In this document: piece by piece, positions 31,454-43,319 of the stretch | Position numbering within the stretch: position 1 is the first letter of the stretch | How the letters are laid out: each line of letters starts with the position of its first letter | Source: Chondrus crispus | Taxonomy: Eukaryota; Rhodophyta; Florideophyceae; Gigartinales; Gigartinaceae | Length of the DNA: 64,000 nucleotides | NCBI RefSeq assembly: GCF_000350225.1 | Contig: NW_005178943.1 | Location: 203,290 to 267,289, forward strand | Direction: 5' to 3' | Made by a program: the position numbers and the translations under genes | Notes under the pieces: generated by a model | What the model was told of the DNA's origin: nothing | What the model saw: the letters and a program-made list of their open reading frames with translations, nothing else | Databases searched by the model: none

Positions 31454-34400
31454 TCAATGGTTTGTGGAGCCTTCGGGCTTTGTGTGTTCCAGGGCTATAT
31501 TTGTCGGCGGCATTTCGGGGAAGAGTGACCGTATCTTCCGCACTACAGTTGAGCTACCTTCGTTATTGTTTTCCCGGTTTAAAAGGTGGCCCTGACACTT
31601 TGTCCATTCCTTCGCAAGCCTTCGAGCAAAAGAGCCAAAAGTGTCACTTTTTGTAACCCTGTGACGGAGAGTAGAGTATCTGCGGGGCATCTGATCACAA
31701 TTCTCTGGGATCTTCGGTAATAGTTGCTTCCTTCTTGCAATAAATAGACGATAGATAACTGCAGCGTTCATAACTTGCATTGATAGAAGACGAGCCATAA
31801 TGGATACAACCGGGTTCTCGCTGATATTCGTGCGTGCTAGAGGTTTTAGACCCCTCGAGACGACATCAATTCCTCCTTTCATGCTATTCCAAAAGACCGC
31901 AGGCGTTAGCCGTATAATTCTGCACGGCGGTATTGGCTTTCCTCTTTTCATGACTTCGGATCGTATAACCTTACTGAGACTAGTGTAGGATATAAAACTG
32001 TATATTTGTGATGCGTGAGAGCTCCTAAGCATGCCATCGTACTCTTTTGGTACGTTCTCGCATTCCTTTCCAATCCATGTAAACGCAGATGCGCGGATAC
32101 AGTCCAATGTGTAGGCGTAGTCATGGCGCAATAGCTCGGAAAGGGTGATCATGCAGGCGTACAGTATACCCCCTTCCACCATGGAGTCTCCTGTCTGCAC
32201 CACAAACACCACATTATTTATCCCTAAAGTGGCGTTGTGGTACAATACTTGAGCGCGGTACTGCGAGGAGGGGATCATCTCTCTGAATAATTCAGAGCTC
32301 TGCACGTCGGTGCCGACGTTCTGTAAGAACAGTACGGGTCCATATTTATCTCGAAGTACTGAAGCTGTTTCTATAGTCCGGACGGAGGTCATGGTTTTGA
32401 ATTCGATGGCATATACGGTAGTGAAATCCTCTTCACCCGTGCAGGCTATGACTCCGTCCGGACTGTCTGCCAACATGCTAGAGCGTCCACTCTCAGTGAG
32501 GCCGGTCGAGCGCACGTGCCTCACTTTAAAATGAAACTTTTCATCCCATTGAAGGAGGAGGATCCAATTCTTCTTCTGTATGCGCCGGGGTGGTCTGCAA
32601 AAAAATTGGGCAAAGCTTTGACGATTTATACTTCATTCCGTGAACCTTTCTTCATTCCAGCTGTGTCTGCGAGGGGTTTCATTACCCATGTGTTCAGGGT
32701 GCCTCTCTCAACGCATGACATATACGCTTTGCAGCCTCTGAATGCCTTTGCCTATCAGTTGTCATTTCGTCATCTGGCGTTCCATCTACTGGCACTGTAC
32801 CAGCTCATAAGTCAGCCTTGAGTTGACTGACTGCTGCCACGACTTGTGCCTTTGAGGTACGTTGTTCGAACCCCTTCCCGAACGACGACAACATCGCCTG
32901 CAAATCAGGCTTGGTGCTAGCATCAATTATACTCGCTGACATGCACTGAAGCCGCTCCGTGGTGCTGTGTAGAGAAGATGGACGATGTAACACTCTCACC
33001 GTAATTCCTAGCATGTTTATGACGCTTTCCCATTTAGGCCGAATGTGTTCTGGGGCGGAGATAGGGTCCTGTGGCAACTGCTCAGTGCCAGCGCTGATCG
33101 CTTCTGGCGAAGGAGCCACGCCATGCTGTTTAGGGACTGCTCATATTCTCGAGCTGTAGCCGCCAAAAAGCCGTGTGCAGTGCGGGACGTAACACGAAAG
33201 GCGCGAGGCAGGAACCACACGGGGTCCTTTTATTGGTAATACGTCAACACGCGACATCTCCCTAACAGCTGATCAACCTTCTTTTCGCCACTGTTTGCAT
33301 TGTCCGATCGGACTACAACAGCCCTTGAAAAACGCTCGTCATAGTTCACCACAGACTCTTCCAGCTTCTCAACTGAACCAGAACGGCGAGACGTCTCCCT
33401 TTGGACAATAGTAATACAAAGCAACGGAAAGAGTGTGACGTTGTTGTGGATGAGAGCAGATATCCTATCAGAGCAGCTTTCACGATAGACGCAGGCCTCC
33501 GCTCGACGTACTTGAGATCCACGTCCTCTTCCCTCCTTTAAACGGACTGTGTAAACAGCGCGACAACGGCGCTCGGATACGCTCATCCCCCCGTGTCGCC
33601 GGGAAATAGGACCATCCCCAAATACGAAAGGGTACCATAAATCCCGCTTGTGGGTGCTGAGAAGGCTGGCGCTCAGAGTGTCTGACAAAAAAGCAATTGT
33701 CTCCTACTCGTTGTACCCTCTATCGGCAGCAAATATGACATCGGGCATTGGTCGCAATGCCCCTGTCGTTGATGCTCCCTGCACCAACTGCACTAAACGT
33801 TCCCACACATGCAGTAATTTTTCACCAGTACGAGTAAAGTGACAGGCGTAAAAGATGGGGTTTATGGCAGAGAAAAGTGCGTTTCCAACAGGACCAAGAA
33901 CCTTCTTGGGATTATTATGTTGTTATAATTACGTCAGCTCCATAACTGATCTCGAAGCCATTCTTAGATGATCATCGTCCAGAGAGAAAACGGTGGAACG
34001 ATGTATGTACAGTAGGTCGCGATTGATAGCAGCAGTCTCTGACTCCAACTCAGATATCACGCTAGTCGCTCTATTTGCCGTCCGGCACCACCCTGTTGCT
34101 GAGTACTCATGAGTTGCCCGTGTCTCTTTTGAGCCACCCAGGGTACTGCAGATTTCGTAGTAACGTTGGGAAGAAATTCCCACCTGGAAGAAATGACCAC
34201 TCTCCGTCGGGTCACATACTACTGTGGGGCACTAATTGTAAGAGGCACAAAGTACGTGTAAAACCACAAGACCCAGGATTACGTTTTTGGTGGTACTTTT
34301 TTTCTTGCGCTCGTGCAGGACCCTATTCGCCGCGTAACGACGTCTTTCTAAAAGGCTGTCCGGCAGGAAGGTCATAAGACATGACAGAGGGGAGACCAAT

Positions 34401-35303
34401 TTTTCCAAACGATCATCATCAACTGGGTCAGATGTGCGGCTTCTTATATCTGATATAATTCTGTCCAGAGCTGTGTTTGCCTCGTCCAGAAATCTTTTCT
34501 CTAGATATTGATTGACGTCATCAACACGAACAGTCACATATTGGAACGGACTACCATAGTGCCAATTGGGGAGCCCCTCGTTCGGCTGGGCAGTAGCATG
34601 ATCTTGAAGCTCCCCCGGAGTCACTGCAGCGCCTAATTCCCAGTTTTAAGTCCCCTGTAGGTCTTCGAAAGGACTCATTGAGCAGCGCTCGTCATCATAA
34701 TCATAATATATGCGACTGCTGATGTCCTCACACAGGACAGATGCGGAGTCTGTGCGTGCTAGCTGGTTGGCCAGGTACGTTGACGGCATTAGAGACCTCA
34801 GTTCTGCATCTGTGACAACTGTTTCAAATTCGTCCGTAATCTGAGAAGAATCCGTTGTAGAGCTTGAACAAAGGTTGTTTACGTTCTCTTGCGAGCATGG
34901 CATATCACTGGCGTCTGCTTAGTCCTGAAATTCTTCAAAATGTTTCCAGAGACAGACGCGCGCTTTTGCTGTTCACAAGTCTGCGGTGCACTCCGTGTGA
35001 AACGCACTGTACGCGGAGCAGATATGTAGTGTGCTGAGATATTTGGAACGACTTCTTCTTCGTCTCCGAAATCAGGACTATGTACTACAGGCGAGTAGGG
35101 TGGCGCAGGTGTAGCGATATATCGCATTTCAGGCTGTGTGAGAAGCAAGTGTACAAGGGATGTGTCTGTATCATCCATACAATGGAAGTTATGTTGTTGC
35201 CTGGGGTGTTTTGGAATGGGTGCTGCACTATCAGTAGTGTAATCTTGAACTTCAGACGTCAAGTGATGGTGAGCAGTGGGATCCAAGCTGACATTCTCGT
35301 GCA
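31454..35303 (-). pseudogene. DDE transposase relic with a PD-(D/E)XK nuclease-like domain inside
   Basis: Minus-strand frames read in order as one long protein. An acidic N-terminus (35180-34650) and a helical region (34624-34232) come first. A segment ending FSLDDDHLRMASRSVMELT (33950) carries the candidate first Asp. Next is VIFAADRGYNE with THKRDLWYPFVFGDG and SERRCRAVYT (33720-33550, candidate second Asp). A SAP-like helix pair follows (33000-32820). The 356-aa frame 32524-31454 starts with SPDGVI..YAIEFKT and SSQYRAQVLYHNA, the pattern of PD-(D/E)XK (YqaJ-like) nucleases. It ends with FWNSMKGGIDV..NAAVIYRLF, resembling the late Asp region of piggyBac-like DDE transposases. Stops and frame changes (for example TAG in YNExET) show decay. 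The family assignment is an inference. Confidence 0.5.
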
Positions 35304-35659
35304 CTGAGGGGGAAGGGTGGGATCCCCCTCTGGCAGAGCGCGCGCGTTCGAGGGGCGCGTGTACGCGGTTATCGGGAGACCACCCGTAAGGGACCGGTAC
35401 GGGGCCGGGCGCGAAGCGTAGTAGGGAAAGTAAGGGAAAAAGTGGGGGAAGTAGAGCCCAGGAGGGGCGGAGCGGTAGGGACAGCTGTCGCGCGGAGAGC
35501 CAGGCGTGGCGGGACGACGCGCGCGGTAGAGACAGGAGGGAATCCGGACGTAGATGGCTCGCAGGGTACCGTCGTGGGACGGGGACCGACGCGAGGCTAC
35601 GACTCCGTTCCAGAAACCCGAGTTGTAGACCCAAAGCTTCGTACGGTTTTACTTAGGGT

Positions 35660-35690
35660 CGGACGTCGGCTATATACTAGCCGACGTCGG
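35660..35690. repeat. inverted repeat, 13-nt arms
   Basis: 35660-35672 pairs with 35678-35690 (one mismatch) around a 5-nt loop; it contains two GACGTC sites. Just outside the GC-rich block. Confidence 0.6.
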
Positions 35691-36674
35691 AGCTATAATT
35701 AATTAAACTACAAATACTAAATTGAACGACGGCGGCGATGGCCGGAGAAACTCCTCTTGGGGAGGTATGACAACCATTACACGTGGGGAATGACACCTGG
35801 ACACAGAGGCCTTGATGCCCGGTTTCACGTGGCGTGAGGTACACGTGTGCACCGGAGGGGGGGAGGCCGCGCTGGCCGGGGACAGGTGTCCCGAATGAGA
35901 AGATGAGGGGTGCCAGTGCACTACAGACATCAGTAGATACCACCTGAGGCGAGTAATTTCGACTTGGCGATCCGAACTTGTCGGACATTAGGGTCCGAAC
36001 TAGATCCAGACAGTGAGCAGCATAGGTACGGGAAGGGGGCTGTGGTTCACTTTATGTGCAATACAAAGTGTATACGCGTGAAGGTTTGGAGGGAATGATG
36101 AAGATTGGTCTCTGGAGGCACAGAGATCGACTGAATGTGAAGAGGGGCGACAGGGCACCCCTCGGGAGAAGAAATTATTTGTGAAGGCACCACTTTCTGT
36201 GCGTTGGTGCCTCTCGCCGGTGGGGTTTTTGATGTTCGATCCAGCCCTCATCAATAGCGTCTTGAGAAGTGCTCCCGTCGTCCCAAAAAGTGCGATATGG
36301 ACGTTGACCTTTTCAGCACTCTCACAATCTGCGACACAGCACTCAGCACCGCTTGCCCTAAAAAGGCTGAAAATCTTTTTAATTCCCATAGCTATGTTGA
36401 CGTTTGTGACGTCTTTACAGCACTATACATTCTTTCAGGAGCACTGCTGTTTGCTTCAACAGCACTTATGTTGAATTTGTACTAAAATTGTCAACGATTT
36501 GTTGACGCCTGAAATTGTCACGAACCGGAGCATAGGGTTAATGTGGATTCGCAACTAATGGGGTCCTCAATAATACCGTAGTTGATGTGTCTGGCAAAAT
36601 CACCCTTCAATATTGGGCGACTCCTGAAATTCTAAATAGCAAATTGTGTTGACCAAATCGAGATTTTGTGACAC

Positions 36675-36710
36675 AAAACGGCGCGTTGTGCACACACAAC
36701 GCGCCGTTTT
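36675..36710. repeat. perfect inverted repeat, 16-nt arms
   Basis: 36675-36690 is the exact reverse complement of 36695-36710, separated by caca. The core is CGGCGCGTTGTG/CACAACGCGCCG. Such a long perfect hairpin in otherwise AT-leaning sequence is not explained by any nearby gene. Confidence 0.85.
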
Positions 36711-37039
36711 CTCGGACGGGCGACCCCATGCTAGGTTAAATGTGTATCGCACAAATATCAAAATGTGCGCGCGCACAATCTAAATTTACTATACACAGAG
36801 AAGGCATCGGCTGCCGCCCGGTCGACGAGACTTGACATCTGCATCCTAGCGAGCATGGCTCTGAATGAGAAGCAGCAATAGAATAGCCATTTGGTCATTC
36901 ATGGTCGTGACGGTGGCTGCTCGTTGGTGAAAACACCATCATGATTGAGCTCAGCTCACAGCACACACTGCAGTTAGAGCTCTTACGGCGTCATCGCCGG
37001 CGTCTGGTGAGTACAAAGCATTCGTACAGTAGGGGGACG

Positions 37040-37379
37040 TGTTAGAAATCGGGGCGATCTGGATCTGGCTTCATGTCCCTTTGACATTACGTAGCGTAAT
37101 TTGCCACACCACGTGATGCTCGCTTGCAATTGTTGTTGCTTTTATTGAATTTACTGTAGTTGGTTTGCGTACAGTATACATAAAGACTTCCTGTCGCCGG
37201 CGCTTTCCGGCGGTGCGCGTGTGTCGTATCATCTTGTTTCGTGTTTCAAAACAATTCGCGTCCGCTCTCCTTTTCTCAGTCGTCGAGTTTCGAGCATCAC
37301 GTCTACACTTGCGGACGTCGGAAGCGCATCTCGATACACAAGACTAACGTGTAATTGACATCCAGGTTTCAATACCACA
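37040..37379 (+). repeat. 5' LTR of the copia element
   Basis: 340 bp, TGTTAGAAATCGG..AATACCACA. Contains gtatacataaag (possible TATA region, about 37173) and the cgccggcg block. Matches 52917-53258 throughout with scattered differences. Confidence 0.92.
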
Positions 37380-38112
37380 TTCATGAATATGAAGTAACCG
37401 CTTCTGCTTTTATCGTTCTCGTGCTTTGGGATTTGCCATGGCAAACGATGTCTGCAGACATCGTCTGCCGTTGGCAAAGGAGTACTTACCGACGCTGCAC
37501 GCTCTCTTCAGTGGCTGCGTCATCGTTCCAAGGCACATTCTCTTTCGTTAACTGTCATATATATACGTGGAGTCTGGATCATCGGCCGGGTTGACTTCTT
37601 ATCGGAACACATCACATCACGGTATATGGACGAGCAGTCCTTGCGTCGACACATAAGTATTGCCCGTACTAGTGACGCTTGATTTTGTTGTACCGTCTGA
37701 TGTGAGGCTCTGGCTGGGGCTTCGGCCGGATAACTGGTCAGTGTTTCTCCGGGCGGCCCGTGGTGCTTGAGCGGTTCATCGGTTGTTAGCAGACCTTTGA
37801 TTCTTTCTACACGTCTCGCCACGATCCTGTGCAGGGAAGGACATGAAGAAAAGCTCACAGTACGTGAGTTACATTTACTGTGGGCTGTGGGGATAACTGC
37901 ACAGGATAACCCGTCACCACTACCTTTGGGTGTAGGAGTTGTAGAGAGCTGAAAACACCTTCTCCGCGCGTAGAGGACGCGTTGCCAAGGGTCGAGTACC
38001 CCAGTCAAGATTCAAGTTTTGTTTTGGTTGTTTTCTTTATTCGGGTTTACAAGTGTACTTTGGTGTGAGATTCAATTCTTATCGTTCTTTTTAATAGAAA
38101 GGGGCGCTCACT
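37380..38112 (+). other. copia leader region, non-coding
   Basis: 733 bp between the 5' LTR and the first gag ATG. Only short open frames. No convincing tRNA primer site at the LTR edge. Confidence 0.5.
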
Positions 38113-39420
38113 ATGTCGCAATCCAACACAGACAATGTTGAGGCACCGGAATCGCCTCCGGGTTCCTATTCAACGGCTCGCAGGTTTATGCGAAGCAGTA
38201 GTGCCCGAGACCTTCAAGCCCTCACCAGCGCTCAAAAGGGAATAATCTCTTCTATACGCCACATACAACTAGATGAGGCTGTGAGTGGCGACAACGTGAA
38301 GCGTCTAGTTGCTGAAATGTTCCCGCCTTCCGTCCTGTTTTCTCAAGATATACGAGATTTACTTGCAACGTATTCGGAACTCAGGGATTTTTTGGACTGA
38401 CGCGGGGCTAACATGGTACAGCACTCCTCATGCAGGGTGATAATGACTTTGGCAACCAACCTCTACGAGGAGCCGGAAGACACCGTCGCAGCGACTGAGA
38501 TCGTACAGGATATTATTTCAGCCGGAAGACGTAGGAGCCATCACAGTGCTACTACAAGCGTTCCTGCACAGACGGCTTCTGGCCAGAACCAAAGTAGCAT
38601 GTCTGACATCGCTGCCGAGAAGGTGGCTCATAATGTTGCTATGCGCTTAGGAGATAACGAGAAGAAATTCTTAGGTGACCTTGGAGAAAACTGGATGGAA
38701 TATGTTGACGAGTACGCCCAGATCGCTCGTGAATATAACATCAATCACATCCGGAGGCTTCGGTATCTCCACAAAATCCTGCGAGGAGACGCTGAGAGGT
38801 TCTATCTAGATCGAATCGATGGGTACGCGACTACTTACCAACAAGCAATTGACATGATTAACAACGAGTACAACTCACCAGTGGCAGACCCGTGTTAAGA
38901 ATTATTTGAACTCTCTCCGTTTACGCACGTTCGAATCAAAGGGTATTGAGACATCTACAGCTCTCTCTCAACTATACAGAGTCATTACTAAGTTTTCGAG
39001 GGAAGCCCCAAAATCCCATCAAGGAGATGCACATAAGATCGGTTTCTTGAGAAATGCTGTTGTCGGATATCCGTGATCTCACGAGCCTCTTAGTCGCGTG
39101 CCAACCCACAACCTCACCTTCCAAATGCTCTACAGTGAGCTTCAAGCTGCGTTTCAACTCTTTAAGGAAGCAAATCTAGCTATGCGAAGGTACAAGGCTG
39201 AAACGGGGTATCAAGGTTCACAAAACGATACCTCTAATGTCTTCTACCAGGGTCAAGCCAAATACTTGAAAGATGTGTCAACATTCCGCACGGGTAAGGA
39301 AAAAGAGTCGCATGGGAAGCTGAAGAAAACTTTTAATCCGCTGTCTATTCAGGGCTGCTTCAATTGCGAATCGCCGGACCATGTACTCAAGCACTGTCCA
39401 CACCCTCTCAACGTTGCTAA
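38113..39420 (+). pseudogene. copia Gag
   Basis: ATG 38113 follows aaaggggcgctcact. The first 95 codons end at TGA 38398-38400; the same frame reopens and encodes a Gag core (LGDNEKKFLGDLGENWMEYV, YLHKILRGDAERFYL). A stop at about 38896 and a frame change lead to 39098, which ends with the CCHC knuckle CFNCESPDHVLKHC (about 39355-39396). At least two stops and one shift separate it from a working gag. Confidence 0.8.
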
Positions 39421-40726
39421 GGTCGCGACGCGCAAGGTAGAATACTTTTCCAAGAAGGACAAAGGTCGAATTTACGCAGTGCATCAGGTCCTGGCAGATC
39501 TCTGCATGCAATTAGATGATTCTCTCCTGGCCAACGACGATGAGGAGAGAGATAGGTCAGACGCTGGGATATTCCAATCTCTCCTGAGTACCGAAATGAC
39601 AGAGGAAGTCACCATCTCGGAAGTAGCCGAGGCTGCTGAACCGGAAAACGAGATCTACGTCATCAACTACAAGCATGCAAACGTGTACGAAAAGGAATTT
39701 CTAGGAGCCTGCATAGACTCGGCTGCGCAAAAGAATGTGATTGGTAAGCCACCATCTGAAATCTACAGCCAGATTTTTGGGATTCGGTTGAGGTTGGTGC
39801 AATCAGAATTGAGATAAAAACTTTTCTTTGGCACTCATCGACACACAGGGCTTGGGACAATCGAGATACAGGTTCCCATTTCGAATGACTACTACATTCC
39901 AGTGATGAATGAGGTAGTCAATATTGATATTCCATTCCTTCTGGGGCTGGACACGATGACCGAAAACGGTATGGTTCTGGACACAAAAAGACGGACGCTT
40001 TCGTCTAACTCTGACGAGTGGAAAGTATCGCTTGTCAGGAAGCGTAGTCATCTTTACTACGATTGGGAAATTCGCGTTCTCTTTACCGAAGCTGAGTTGC
40101 CCAAGGTGCATAAACACTTCTTCCATCCAAAACCAGAGAAGCTGTACGCACTCATCCGAAGAGCTGACCCGGCAACAGCCTCACCTAAAGTACTACAGGA
40201 CTTGGAACGAATAGATGCAACTTGTGACCCTTGTCAACGGTGTGCTACATCTCCGCATCGATTCAAAGTTTCTTTACCTTCCGGAGACATTGTTTTCAAC
40301 CGCGAAGTATGCATGGACCTCATGTTCCTGAACTAAAGGACAGTGCTTCATGTGGTCGATAGAGATACTAAGTTTAATTCTGCACGATTTTGCAGAACGA
40401 GACAGCTGAGACCGCGGTCTCAGCTGTCTCCTGAACCAGGCGCGCCTGGAACACCTTTCGCGAAATGTGGGTTTCGATGTACGTGGGTATCCTGACATCA
40501 TATATGCAGATCAGGGCCCACAATTCTGTTCGAAGTACTGAAGAAGCGTCACAAAGCTGGCCGGGATCGTTCTCAAATTATCGGGAGTAGAAAGCCACAA
40601 CGCCATTAACTTTGGCGACACCTATCACGACTTCCTCCGTCGCATTTTCAACAAGGCTAAACCAGATAACCATCAGCTACCCGATGAGGATCTGCTGGTT
40701 TTATCAACGAAAGCTCTCAACGATAC
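39421..40726 (+). pseudogene. copia protease and integrase N-terminal part, up to the nested insertion
   Basis: The protease active site reads GACIDSAAQKNVIG (DSA form, about 39708). After a stop at 39815-39817 the protease C-terminus (FLLGLDTMTENGM) follows. Then comes the integrase HHCC finger (HKHFFHP..CDPCQRC, 40106-40245), its first Asp (VCMDLMFLN) and, after stops, YADQGPQF (second Asp) and VESHNAIN (Glu, about 40590). Reading stops at 40726, where the gypsy element is inserted, and resumes at 50665. Confidence 0.8.
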
Positions 40727-41306
40727 TGTGGTATAACTACCTTCGCCCCGACCACTCGGAAACGAGGGGGGTTAGAGGTAAGGGAGCGCACGCCGCTGGG
40801 TAACCCACGTGCGAACGCAGACCGTACGGATGGACTCGATAAGAGGGAAGGCTCACGTGGCCGGTGACGCGCAGCCGGTCGGTAGTGTTAGATCCAGACG
40901 GCCGGCCACGGGTTAGAAGCCTGAGACTAAAATGGAAACCGGAACGGGATAGCAATTAGCCGTAAAGGGAAGGGAGGCGAGTCTGCCCCCCGTTTACTGG
41001 AACGGGGCAGGTGCCCCCGGTCTTAACCGCTAAGTAGGACGCCACGACACCTGTCTCGCTACAGTAGCTGTTACATACTGTATACGAGCTACTGTGCTAA
41101 ATTGGCTAATTTGTGCTATTAGCTACTAATTACTAGTTACTTACCGTTCGGATCCTACACGTGTGATCAGCGGGGTACTACTGTACTCCGCACCGGCCGT
41201 ATGCTGTAAATACAACTCCTTACAGTTCTTCTCGCGCTTACAGCCCATCGTACTGTATCCCGGGGCGGCAGCGGTGGTGCCGTTGCCTTCGCGCCGTTGT
41301 ACTACA
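40727..41306 (-). repeat. 3' LTR of the nested gypsy element (family II)
   Basis: 580 bp, TGTGGTATAAC..GTTGTACTACA. Same family as the solo LTR at 3027-3599. The flanking stretch inside the element is only weakly purine-rich on the minus strand. Confidence 0.93.
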
Positions 41307-43319
41307 GACTCCATTCTTTACTTCGCATTCGCGACACGTTCCCGTCGCGGCGGACTAAAATCCGTGCCAGCTGTGACGGTCTTCTATCCCGAACGGAGAC
41401 CATGCGTCGGCCGCGGAGACGCCGCCGTATAGTAGTTACCTTCCTCGAGTCCTCAAACCCGCATGCACACCCGCAGCGGCGGTCATCTCCCGACCCGCGC
41501 GGAGGAGTTCAGCGCTCCTGCGGTTCCCGGTTCCATCTGCGGTACGCCACCATTTGGATTGGGCGGCTTCCGCCTGCGCCGGGCATCGAATAACCGGCGC
41601 AAAGAAGCAGTTTTCCAGGACCTCCGGGAGGGTTGGCCACTTTTCCCAGAATTCCCCTTCCATTTCCTCCAAAACCCCGCGGGTACGCCGCCGCCAGCCC
41701 CGCAGCGGTACGTCCCGCCCCGCAGCGGTACGTCCCACACCTTTCCCGGTGCGTGCGGTACCTCTGTCGGCCAAAACACGAGCGAAAACCGCACCGTAGA
41801 CAATTTCCCGAACGGTTCCTATTTGGAAACTAATAGAAACTGTAAAAACAGTCAGAAACGGCATAAAACCGTTTCTGTTTCCAAAAACTCCCAGGTCCAC
41901 GACGACCTCAGGAGTCTGGCACCGTTCTCGGATATGAGCCAGGATTTTTATTCGCCCTTCTAGAGGGGAAATCGTAGCCCTTCTTCCCGTACAGTGTTCC
42001 CTTGAAAAACCGAGCGGGAACTCGGGTTTACAGGTACAGCAGACGGACCCGCTGTATCTCCAACCGTCCGGATAGGCTTGCCGTTGCGGTGGGGCGTCTT
42101 CCCCCGGGGCCGGGCATCATCAAACCGGCGCCAAAGAAGCGATTTTCCCCCACCCGCCCGGAGGTCTGGCCGTTTTTCCAAAAACGGCGCTCGTTCACCC
42201 TCCAGACAGCGGCGTGTGTGACCCCCAGCATGTCCGTGCGGTCAGCGGGGAGCTTCCGGCGGCGGTACGCTCTGCCGTTCGTCCAAAACCTGTCGGTAAG
42301 TCCTGCCATTGTCACTTTCCGCGGAGGCCCCGATTTGGAAACAAAAGGAAACTGTAAAAGACGAGCAGAAACAGCGTTTTACAGTTCCGGTTTTCAAATC
42401 CACCTGGGCGTTCCCAATGTCGGGTTTTCCGTCTTGGGACCTCCGGACGCGGGCGAACCCGGGGAGTGCAATGCCGTTAACGGGTGGGTGCTACGATTTT
42501 TTCCCACCCTTTGAGAGGGGAAAATGTAGCCCATCCGAGGGTTGAATTAAAAACCGGTGAACCGGGTCATTCCAACGGTGCAGCGAGTCTATCCGCACCG
42601 GGCCTATCCGGTCGGGTTCGCCGGTGGCGCACAGTAGCATGTGCGCGCCAGTAACAGTAGATTACCGCTTACGGGAGGCCTTCGGTCAGTTCCTATATGT
42701 AGTCCGCGGGGTTGTAGCCAACCAGCGGACATCGTTGGAGGGGTCGGTACCGGTCTCCTAGAATTTTCCTGTCGGTGTGAGCGGCCGGTGCGCCCGGCGG
42801 CCCGCGATGGGTGACCTCGCGGTTGGTGCGGCGTGGTGCTGCGGAGGTGGTTTCCCGTCCCTACGCAGCACGAGGAGCTCATCCCCACCAGGGGGTTTGC
42901 GGTAAATTCGGCGTTATTTTCCCAGAACATTATGCCAAGAATTCCTGTGCGGCGGGTGGCTTTTTGGTGATTTGACGAGCTCCAATTGGGCAGTCTCCGA
43001 AAGCGGTCGTATTTGGAGCCGCCGCTCGTGCTCTGAGGGCCACACAGACCAGGATCCTGGCTCTGTTACCGGTTCGGTTGCGGTTCACCCCGCTCTTGAG
43101 CCGCCGACGAGGGCTCGCCTTGACAGTATTTCCGCGTCGGTATCACCCCGTTCGGTCTTGTCCCCCGGGTGCTAACCCGGACTCGGAAGAGGGCTACAAT
43201 TTTATCCACCGAGAGGGGAGTGAGACGTAGCCCGCTCGAGGGTTTCCTTGGCCATCGCCGCGTCGGTTCGCCCCGCCGGCCGGTCCGTTCCATCCGCGCC
43301 GGGTCTGTCCGGTGCTGTT
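41307..43319 (-). repeat. 3' untranslated region of the nested gypsy element with three diverged tandem blocks
   Basis: A block ending in gaggggaa..cgtagccc followed by a cgcaccgggc-type segment recurs at about 41960, 42515 and 43211. The last copy overlaps the integrase C-terminus (gggaggccttcggcgggttcc near 43380, mirrored at about 42676). The copies are far apart in sequence. No coding capacity is evident. Confidence 0.6.

Larger units (their letters stand above)
35304..37039. other. no gene recognised; GC-rich block and palindromes
   Basis: 35304-35650 is GC- and purine-rich on the plus strand, with LTR-like composition but no recognised ends. 35700-36500 holds fragmentary open frames. 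36170-36480 repeats agcac/gtgct words. Two notable palindromes are listed separately. The copia element begins at 37040. Confidence 0.4.

Noticed and set aside
31020-31661. Inverted pair gtcacaaaaagtcacact / agtgtcactttttgtaac, 16 of 18, as TIRs of a small transposon
   Set aside because: The right copy lies inside the transposase coding frame, no target duplication flanks the pair and similarity stops at 18 nt; chance or low-complexity is likelier.
35304-35650. GC-rich block as another solo LTR
   Set aside because: Composition fits, but no TG..CA ends with duplications and no colinear partner in the window were found.
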